Position numbers and translations under genes: made by a program
Assembly (NCBI GenBank): GCA_024230695.1
Contig: JAAERC010000064.1
Location: 1 to 8,382 of the forward strand
Direction of reading: 5' to 3'
DNA length: 8,382 bases
Source of the DNA: Candidatus Zixiibacteriota bacterium
GTDB lineage: Bacteria > Zixibacteria > MSB-5A5 > GN15 > PGXB01
In this document: one piece after another, positions 1 through 4,399 of the stretch
How positions within the stretch are numbered: the stretch's first letter is position 1
How the letters are laid out: each line of letters begins with the position of its first letter
Notes under the pieces: generated by a model
Told to the model about the DNA's origin: nothing
What the model saw: the letters and a program-made list of their open reading frames with translations, nothing else
Database searches by the model: none

Positions 1-1335
1 CAAATGCCTATCCTGCAATTGGAGCAGACCTTACGCCATGAGCTCTCAATAAATCCAATGCTCGAAGAGATCGAGCTGGAAGAAGAAGAGGATCAGCTGG
101 AAGCCACATCTGAGATCGACCTTGATGAGGGCGATAATACGATGGATCCTCAGTTAGATAAAATTGACTGGGAAAGTTATCTTGGTGATGATTACGAATA
201 TAAAATCAAATCTACTTTTGATAAAAATGAAGAACAATACGAAAGAACGCCTGTAATCCAAAAATCATTGACAGAACATCTTTTTGAACAACTATCATAT
301 TTAAAATTATCTCCGGAAGAGCTTTTAGTCGGCGAATATATAATCGGTAATATCTCACCCAAAGGATATCTGGTTTGTACTGTTGAAGAAATGGCCTCCG
401 AATTGAAGCAACCACCTGAAAATATTAAAAAGATTGTAGATATTATTAGAACATTTGATCCGTCTGGTGTTGGTTCACTTGATTTACGCGAATCATTGCT
501 TACTCAGCTTGAGGAAAAGGGTCATAAAGATTCTATTGCATATCGTATTGTTGATCAATTCATAAATGTTTTTGACAAAAAATCGATTCTTCAAATATCC
601 CGTTCCGCAGGAATTCCGTTCGAAAAAGCACAACAGGCAATGGAAATAATCAAAACTTTATCGCCGACTCCGGCCTACGGCCGTTTTGAATCAGCCGCCA
701 CCCCTATTACTCCCGATTTGATTATCGAACGGGTCGGTGAAGAGTATGTGATTTATCATAATGATAGAAATTTCCCAAGTCTCAGAATCAATCCGGGATA
801 CCGTAAACTTCTCAAAAAAGGCAACAAAACGGCCAAAGATACCAAAGTTTATGTCCGCGAAAAACTTGAGCAGGCTCGTTGGCTGTTAAATTCTATTAAT
901 CAGCGCAGATCAACTATGATTCGTGTTATGGAATCAATTATTGAGGTGCAAAAAGAGTTTTTTGAGAAAGGCCCGGCCTTTATTAAACCGCTTATTATGG
1001 AAGATATCGCGCAGATGGTTGAGATGAATGTCGCGACTATCAGTCGTGTTTCCAATGGCAAATATGTTCAAACCCCTCAGGGTGTGTATGAAATAAAATA
1101 TTTCTTTAATTCCGGCATTGAAAATGAGGATGGCAGTGAGCTATCCAAACGTCATGTGAAAACCAAAATTGAAGATATAATAAAAGCCGAAGATATAGAA
1201 AAACCTTATTCGGACCAGGAGATATTCCAGAAACTCCAGGATGAAGGAATAAAGTTATCTCGACGCGCGGTGACTAAATACCGTGAAGAACTAAAAATCC
1301 TTCCATCACGATTCAGAAAAAGGGTGGCTAAATAG
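1..1335 (+). CDS. rpoN: RNA polymerase sigma-54 factor RpoN (5'-truncated by window edge)
   Basis: Sigma-54 directs core RNA polymerase to -24/-12 promoters that need an AAA+ activator to open. The frame is open from base 1: codon 1 (Gln) precedes the first ATG at 4, and QMPILQLEQ aligns with the family's QLPTLELEQ stretch in region I. The true start therefore lies some 20-30 codons upstream, and ATG 4 is an internal Met. Visible parts in order are region I (Gln/Leu-rich, ending NPMLEE), an acidic region II (ELEEEEDQLE and following Asp/Glu runs), the core-binding domain, the DNA-binding helix-turn-helix (about 997-1107, ending GKYVQTP...YEIKYFF), and the RpoN box SRRAVTKYRE (1258-1287; consensus ARRTVAKYRE) that reads the -24 element. 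About 444 codons are visible against a usual length near 480, so the C-terminus is complete. hpf follows in the same direction, as in many bacteria. The family call is secure. Confidence 0.97.
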   Translation, partial: QMPILQLEQTLRHELSINPMLEEIELEEEEDQLEATSEIDLDEGDNTMDPQLDKIDWESYLGDDYEYKIKSTFDKNEEQYERTPVIQKSLTEHLFEQLSYLKLSPEELLVGEYIIGNISPKGYLVCTVEEMASELKQPPENIKKIVDIIRTFDPSGVGSLDLRESLLTQLEEKGHKDSIAYRIVDQFINVFDKKSILQISRSAGIPFEKAQQAMEIIKTLSPTPAYGRFESAATPITPDLIIERVGEEYVIYHNDRNFPSLRINPGYRKLLKKGNKTAKDTKVYVREKLEQARWLLNSINQRRSTMIRVMESIIEVQKEFFEKGPAFIKPLIMEDIAQMVEMNVATISRVSNGKYVQTPQGVYEIKYFFNSGIENEDGSELSKRHVKTKIEDIIKAEDIEKPYSDQEIFQKLQDEGIKLSRRAVTKYREELKILPSRFRKRVAK

Positions 1336-1631
1336 TTTATTTTAATAAATCGGATTTATGTTCATAAATGTCGTAATAATAGGAGGGCAAAACGACAGAT
1401 TGATTCTCATCTCTGAGAAATTTATATGAAAAACATCGGATAACACAAGAAACATTGGGACTTTATCTTTAGTTTTTCGTATAAAATAACAAGAATAGAC
1501 ATAAAAGAAAAAACAATTAAAACAGGCGGGCAACTAATTTGTATTTCTGTTTCGCAGGGAGCTTTTTAGAAAAGGAACAAGAAACAGATAGTTAAACGTT
1601 CAATTTAAACTAAAGAAAGGAGTGGACAGTG
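1336..1631. other. rpoN-hpf intergenic spacer, no gene seen
   Basis: This 296-base AT-rich spacer has no convincing ORF or RNA gene. The longest reading frame is on the minus strand (1342-1533) and encodes a Cys/Phe-rich peptide with no family resemblance. An AGGAGG at 1381-1386 is not followed by a usable start at normal spacing. A weak sigma-70-like pair, TTGGGA (1455-1460) and TATAAA (1480-1485), has a 19-base spacer and could drive hpf, but it is poor. I saw no sigma-54 type GG-N10-GC site. There is no clear terminator after rpoN, so hpf may be transcribed partly by read-through. Confidence 0.5.
1616..1622 (+). promoter_or_regulatory. Shine-Dalgarno site of hpf
   Basis: AAAGGAG lies 6 bases before a GTG (1629) and 9 bases before an ATG (1632). 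Spacing allows either start. The ATG gives the usual short N-terminus MNINITARHF, so I chose it. The alternative adds only one residue. Confidence 0.75.
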
Positions 1632-1991
1632 ATGAATATAAATATCACTGCCAGGCATTTTGATTTAACACCCGAATTGCGGGATCACGTGGAAAGCGAA
1701 ATCGAGAAACTGACCCGTTTCTTTGAAAATATTATTAGCGCTGATATTATTCTCGATGTTGAAAAGTACCGGCAATCCGCTGAAGTAAAAATAAAGGTCT
1801 TTAATGCGGTTATTACCGGAAGTGCCGACTCCGACGACATGTATGCGTCAATAGAAAAAGCGGTTGACAAGGTCAAGAAGCAGTTAAAAAAATATAAGGG
1901 GAAATTAAAAGAGAAACATCCCGAAAAAATCACCAAAACTGTTGAGGACCTGACTAAACCTCATACTAATGAAGATGAGATCGACGTATAG
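1632..1991 (+). CDS. hpf: Ribosome hibernation-promoting factor, short HPF/YfiA family
   Basis: The product is 119 aa (120 if the GTG at 1629 is used). HPF binds the 30S decoding region during starvation, blocks tRNA and mRNA binding, and favours inactive ribosome dimers. The N-terminus MNINITARHFDLTPELRDHV matches the family's first strand and helix. The second helix carries the signature DMYASIEKAVDKVKKQL followed by KKYKGKLKEKH (residues 69-96), whose basic face contacts 16S rRNA. The chain ends in a short acidic tail (NEDEIDV). The roughly 60-residue dimerisation domain of long HPF is missing, so this is the short type, which in characterised bacteria works with a separate dimerisation factor (RMF); none is visible here. 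It follows rpoN, a conserved pairing. The usual downstream neighbours (ptsN, hprK, rapZ) are absent: a terminator comes 29 bases after the stop. Confidence 0.95.
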   Translation: MNINITARHFDLTPELRDHVESEIEKLTRFFENIISADIILDVEKYRQSAEVKIKVFNAVITGSADSDDMYASIEKAVDKVKKQLKKYKGKLKEKHPEKITKTVEDLTKPHTNEDEIDV

Positions 1992-2019
1992 CAAATATTT
2001 ATAAAGAAGCTATAAAACT

Positions 2020-2051
2020 AAAAAAGCCCCTTTTTATTGGGGGCTTTTTTT
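2020..2051 (+). terminator. Rho-independent terminator after hpf (bidirectional)
   Basis: AAAAAGCCCC (2021-2030) pairs with GGGGCTTTTT (2040-2049) over a 9-base loop, and the T run continues to 2051. The minus strand has the same shape, with a T run after the stem, so it could also stop transcripts reading leftward through the DUF1295 gene. Confidence 0.9.
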
Positions 2052-2055
2052 GTAA

Positions 2056-2083
2056 TTGACATTATATAATAAAAACGTATATT
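2056..2083 (+). promoter_or_regulatory. Sigma-70-type promoter in the convergent gap
   Basis: A perfect -35 TTGACA (2056-2061) is followed after 16 bases by TATATT (2078-2083), five of six matches to TATAAT. The predicted start is near 2090. No protein gene lies downstream on this strand; 34 bases after the predicted start comes a strong hairpin with a T tract, so the promoter seems to serve a short non-coding transcript. It is the best sigma-70 match I found in the window. The AT-rich context makes chance matches possible. Confidence 0.5.
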
Positions 2084-2089
2084 TATGGT

Positions 2090-2166
2090 ACCCACAAGGG
2101 TATTCATATATACCCATTTTTTGAGCGGATGAATTTGCGCCAGCAATTCATTCGCTTATTTTTTTT
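2090..2166 (+). ncRNA. Candidate small RNA of about 75 nt between hpf and the DUF1295 gene
   Basis: The boundaries are inferred: the start from the promoter at 2056-2083 and the end from the hairpin-T8 terminator at 2124-2166. The 5' half contains ACCC, GGGTAT and ATACCC blocks. GGGT(A) at 2098-2102 can pair either with TACCC at 2089-2093 (loop ACAA) or, extended to GGGTAT (2098-2103), with ATACCC at 2110-2115 (loop TCATAT). These two stems exclude each other. A single-stranded U-rich linker (2117-2122) then leads to the terminator stem. This promoter, 5' stem, linker and terminator layout is typical of bacterial trans-acting sRNAs. I do not recognise it as a named RNA family. It may instead be an orphan promoter plus a backup terminator. 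Confidence 0.4.
2124..2166 (+). terminator. Strong hairpin with T8 tract, plus-strand oriented
   Basis: AGCGGATGAATT (2124-2135) pairs with AATTCATTCGCT (2145-2156): 12 pairs including one G-U, with two further G-C pairs possible in the loop. It is followed by TTA and eight T (2159-2166). On the minus strand the stem is preceded by A's and followed by CAAAAAATGGG, so it should act only rightward. It lies 73 bases past the hpf terminator, which suggests it ends a different transcript. Confidence 0.75.
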
Positions 2167-2184
2167 GGTGGGTGGGTGGTGTGG
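2167..2184 (+). repeat. G-rich tract able to form a two-tetrad G-quadruplex
   Basis: The plus strand has the G runs GG, GGG, GGG, GG and GG separated by T, T, T and TGT, right after the T8 tract of the preceding terminator. Single-base loops favour a parallel two-layer quadruplex. It sits 17 bases past the stop of the DUF1295 gene, whose mRNA carries the C-rich complement. No function can be read from sequence. Confidence 0.4.
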
Positions 2185-2200
2185 ACGACAGGCACCTACA

Positions 2201-2887
2201 CTAGTAAACAAATGGAATAAACTTCTTGGTCTTTTTTGCATATTCACCAAAATCATCGGCGTAATTCATAGCAAGATGCTTATCCAACATTGGAATCTGC
2301 AAAAATATATAATTCAGTATAATTATAATCGATACGAATAGGCAAACATACTCCAGAGTAATCATTGCCAGACCAATATATAAGACACTATCCCCAAAGT
2401 AATTTATATGTATGGAATATCTAAATAATCCCTTAGTATAAAGCCGTCCCTTGTTTTCAGTATTACGTTTCCAAACATACCGCTGATAATCGGCGAGGCT
2501 ATTAATATAGGAGCCTGCTATATATAGAAGTACTCCGACGATATCGATCAATCCAATCGGTTCAGAATGATTTCCCGCCGACGTATTAAATAAATAAAAC
2601 ATCATAAAGAACAAGAATGAAACCAGAACACCCTCGAACCAGCCTATTTTACGTTTCATAAAAACAAACATACATAATGCAAATCTGACCAGATAAATTA
2701 ACGAACAAGATACGATGAGTATCTGGCGATAAATATCACCCTCGATTCTCTTCAGTTTGAATAATTGAACAAGAAAATCTCCAAACTCCGTCATAAGTAG
2801 TAAAGGAATAAGAGTTCCAAGAAGAATACCTGTCGACAACAGGAGTTTCATTAATATGGAAGCAGTATGTTTATCTTTAAAAGCCAT
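2201..2887 (-). CDS. DUF1295-family integral membrane protein (steroid 5-alpha-reductase / isoprenylcysteine methyltransferase-like)
   Basis: The product is a 228-aa inner-membrane protein. Hydrophobic segments lie at about 11-32, 55-77, 82-101, 110-130 and 166-200 (probably two spans). The C-terminal half carries the family signature GLFRYSIHINYFGD (153-166; family form GLWRYSRHPNYFGE) and ends with a match to the family's IPMLEKR...YxEYxxRTxxFIPF pattern, here IPMLDKHLAMNYADDFGEY (198-216) then IPF. Family members reduce or methylate lipid-like substrates using NAD(P)H or S-adenosylmethionine; which applies here is not visible. The usual Arg-His-Pro core reads Ile-His-Ile, a mild divergence, but the His and Asn-Tyr are kept. 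It lies 35 bases after the SDR gene and is almost certainly its operon partner. No good Shine-Dalgarno precedes the ATG; Met13 is an alternative start, also without one. Family call good, function unknown. Confidence 0.85.
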   Translation of the reverse strand: MAFKDKHTASILMKLLLSTGILLGTLIPLLLMTEFGDFLVQLFKLKRIEGDIYRQILIVSCSLIYLVRFALCMFVFMKRKIGWFEGVLVSFLFFMMFYLFNTSAGNHSEPIGLIDIVGVLLYIAGSYINSLADYQRYVWKRNTENKGRLYTKGLFRYSIHINYFGDSVLYIGLAMITLEYVCLFVSIIIILNYIFLQIPMLDKHLAMNYADDFGEYAKKTKKFIPFVY

Positions 2888-2922
2888 ATTTTAATTTTAT
2901 TTGAGGTCTGTAAAACATTATT

Positions 2923-3771
2923 TTATCCCACATTTTGCTTAAAACAATCGCATAGTTTTTCTTTTCCATATAAATCGCCAATCACATCCATAGTCATAAT
3001 CGCCATCATAAATTCAAGAGGACCATAAGTTTTGGACGAAAAAAAGATTCTTATTAATGGAAGAATTATTTGAATCATCCATAATGGGAAGGTAGAAATT
3101 TTGACCTTTCTATCTAATACTTTAAAAGCAAGTTCGCCAATTTCTCTAAATGTAAAAATTTCCGGGCCACCAACATTGATTTCTTTATTTTGCGAATCCA
3201 AAGATTCCACACAGACTTTCGCAAGATCGGCGCCATGGATCGGGTTTATTTTATTCTGTCCGTTACCAAACAAAGACACTCTTCCTTTTTGTGCCATTTT
3301 TAAAAATTCCAGCATATCTGAGAAAAACCCTGTCGGGCGGACAACCACATAATCTAATCCTGATTCCTTAAGTTCAGAGACAAACAGTTCTTTGGCCCGG
3401 ATCATTTTCAGGTCTTTCATCAGATGAGCATTTATTACTGAAATATAAATAAATTTTGAGATATTATTTTTCTTTGCCTGCTCTAACAGATTTTTATTAC
3501 CCTGATAATCGACATCCATATATGTCAAGCCATCCTTTTGTCTGGTAATTCCAATCGAGGAAATCACAAAATCAATATCTTCACAGACTCCTGCTAATGT
3601 GTCCGGTTTGGTAACTTCGTCCTCAAAGATTTCATCAATATGTTCCTTTAAATCTTCTATTTTTTTTGAATTTCTTACCAAGGCACGAATAGAATACCCT
3701 TGTTTTTTTAGTTCTTTTATTAGGTATCGCCCAAGATAGCCAGATGCTCCTGCAACTAATACTTTTTGCAT
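2923..3771 (-). CDS. Atypical short-chain dehydrogenase, NAD(P)-binding NmrA/NDUFA9-like
   Basis: The product is a 282-aa cytoplasmic Rossmann protein. The nucleotide loop is GASGYLG (8-14). The arginines in IRALVR (28-33), after the second strand, suggest NADP(H) preference. DIDFVISSIG (65-74) and VDYQGNKNLLEQAK (87-100) are the usual SDR strand and helix. The classical catalytic YxxxK is absent: the helix reads RAKELFVSELKESGLDY, then VVRPTGFFSDM, typical of the atypical SDR branch (NmrA, NDUFA9, plant HCF173-type) that acts as a reductase, chaperone or redox sensor. NPIHGADLA (176-184) is the conserved post-substrate motif. A hydrophobic stretch (229-245) could rest on the membrane. The start is well set: GGAGGT (bases 3777-3782) sits 5 bases before the ATG. 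It leads a two-gene operon with the DUF1295 membrane protein. The reaction cannot be named. Confidence 0.9.
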   Translation of the reverse strand: MQKVLVAGASGYLGRYLIKELKKQGYSIRALVRNSKKIEDLKEHIDEIFEDEVTKPDTLAGVCEDIDFVISSIGITRQKDGLTYMDVDYQGNKNLLEQAKKNNISKFIYISVINAHLMKDLKMIRAKELFVSELKESGLDYVVVRPTGFFSDMLEFLKMAQKGRVSLFGNGQNKINPIHGADLAKVCVESLDSQNKEINVGGPEIFTFREIGELAFKVLDRKVKISTFPLWMIQIILPLIRIFFSSKTYGPLEFMMAIMTMDVIGDLYGKEKLCDCFKQNVG

Positions 3772-3886
3772 ATAGTACCTCCACAGAATATTAGCATATC
3801 AATATTAATATTTAATATAAATTCAATTTACATATTTTTTATTAAATGCAAAGATTGAAATAGATGTTGTGACCGCCGATATTAAG
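3772..3886 (-). promoter_or_regulatory. AT-rich leader of the SDR-DUF1295 operon
   Basis: Only the Shine-Dalgarno GGAGGT (3777-3782, minus strand) is clear. Further upstream the sequence is nearly all A/T, including the 12-bp palindrome AATATTAATATT (3801-3812), which could be an operator or simply low complexity. A minus-strand extended -10 (TGC then TAATAT near 3789-3797) is possible but has no good -35 partner. Confidence 0.3.
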
Positions 3887-3909
3887 TGCTGTCGGGTCGC
3901 TGTACCCGA
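3887..3909. repeat. Short palindromic repeat, copy 1 (downstream of HNH gene)
   Basis: TGCTGTCGGG, an 8-base loop, then CCCGA. It shares the ten-base block TGCTGTCGGG and the same loop length with the copy at 4232-4254, in the same orientation. This copy can extend its stem to TCGGGT/ACCCGA. It begins 12 bases beyond the stop codon of the HNH gene. Confidence 0.7.
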
Positions 3910-3921
3910 AAACACATCTAA

Positions 3922-4212
3922 TCACTTTTTAGTTCGTTTGCCATTTTCATGAACCCATCCCTCCTTATCATGTAACTCGGCATGACAATTGAGACAGTAC
4001 ACTTCACATTTATCAACTTCAGCTTCAAGTATTTTTCTCTTTTTCATAAGATTTATACCGCTTATGTTGAAGGATTTTAACTCAGGCCGGATATGATGAA
4101 AACACAATGCCGAATGGTTTTTGCTATAACCACATGAAACACATTGGCCGCCTCTTTGCTCAATCAATTCGGCTTTTATTCGATTTCTACGTTCTTTATG
4201 TGATTCTGCCAT
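3922..4212 (-). CDS. Small HNH endonuclease
   Basis: The product is 96 aa. It shows a complete beta-beta-alpha-metal HNH fold: a zinc pair CVSC followed by GYSKNHSALCFHHI, where the His-His pair supplies the general base, then a second zinc pair in CEVYCLNCHAELH with the metal-binding His. This compact CxxC...FHH...CxNCHxxLH form is common in free-standing phage and mobile HNH proteins that nick or cut DNA; the rest of the protein is charged and may bind DNA. I start it at the ATG at 4212 (MAESHKERR). An upstream in-frame GTG at 4248 would add 12 residues encoded by the flanking repeat, so I reject it. No Shine-Dalgarno precedes either start. The gene is alone, bracketed by two direct copies of a palindromic repeat, which suggests a mobile cassette. 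Whether it is a homing-type nuclease or a defence/repair nuclease cannot be told. Confidence 0.85.
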   Translation of the reverse strand: MAESHKERRNRIKAELIEQRGGQCVSCGYSKNHSALCFHHIRPELKSFNISGINLMKKRKILEAEVDKCEVYCLNCHAELHDKEGWVHENGKRTKK

Positions 4213-4231
4213 AAATATTGGCTTAAGTAAT

Positions 4232-4254
4232 TGCTGTCGGGGCACCACACCCGA
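4232..4254. repeat. Short palindromic repeat, copy 2 (upstream of HNH gene)
   Basis: TGCTGTCGGG (4232-4241), loop GCACCACA, then CCCGA (4250-4254). It is the direct counterpart of the copy at 3887-3909, and the loops differ. It lies 19 bases upstream of the HNH ATG, so it could fall in the leader of that gene's transcript. Confidence 0.7.
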
Positions 4255-4281
4255 TAGTCTTTTTTCAAAGCAAATAAATCT

Positions 4282-4305
4282 CGTCAGGAGCGCACGGCTC
4301 CTGAC
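4282..4305. repeat. Hairpin repeat A in the HNH-gyrA gap
   Basis: GTCAGGAGC (4283-4291) and GCTCCTGAC (4297-4305) are a perfect 9-bp inverted repeat with a 5-base loop. The core CGTCAGGA...TCCTGAC is shared with hairpin C at 4364-4387. There is no adjacent T tract, so it resembles a dispersed extragenic palindrome rather than a terminator. Confidence 0.75.
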
Positions 4306-4359
4306 CTACTAAATCTACAAAAATCTGTTAACCCTCGGGGAGCGTTGACCTACTAAATC
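4302..4359. repeat. 14-bp direct repeat TGACCTACTAAATC, two copies
   Basis: The copies lie at 4302-4315 and 4346-4359, 44 bases apart. In copy 1 the repeat follows directly on hairpin A. In copy 2 it is preceded by GGAGCG (4339-4344), which also occurs inside hairpin A (4287-4292), as if the hairpin's right arm had been deleted. The second unit therefore looks like a decayed duplicate of the first. Confidence 0.7.
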
Positions 4360-4363
4360 GCTT

Positions 4364-4387
4364 CCGTCAGGAAAGGGTTCCTGACGG
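4364..4387 (-). terminator. Hairpin repeat C just after gyrA, possible terminator
   Basis: CCGTCAGGAA (4364-4373) and TTCCTGACGG (4378-4387) form a perfect 10-bp stem with a 4-base loop, 12 bases past the gyrA stop. In the gyrA direction it is followed by AAGCGATTTAG, not a T run, so it is more likely an mRNA 3'-end stabiliser or a repeat copy than a standard intrinsic terminator. It shares its core with hairpin A. Confidence 0.55.
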
Positions 4388-4399
4388 TGCGATAAAATT

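Noticed and set aside
4..6. ATG at base 4 as the rpoN start
   Set aside because: The frame is open to base 1 and the sequence aligns inside region I of sigma-54, so about 20-30 N-terminal residues are missing upstream.
1381..1386. AGGAGG as a ribosome site for a small gene between rpoN and hpf
   Set aside because: No start codon at suitable spacing; the nearest TTG is 13 bases away and opens only nine codons.
1342..1533. Minus-strand 63-codon frame in the rpoN-hpf spacer
   Set aside because: Low-complexity Cys/Phe/Tyr-rich product, no ribosome site and no recognisable family.
2129..2341. Plus-strand reading frame of 70 codons starting in the terminator hairpin
   Set aside because: It reads through the hairpin, T8 and G-rich tract, has no good ribosome site or family likeness, and overlaps the 3' end of the DUF1295 gene on the other strand.
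4246..4248. GTG start for the HNH gene adding 12 residues
   Set aside because: The added residues are encoded by the flanking repeat, lack a ribosome site and are not part of the HNH fold; ATG at 4212 is preferred.
4302..4359. CRISPR array
   Set aside because: Only two copies of a 14-bp repeat, tied to hairpin fragments, and no cas genes in the window.
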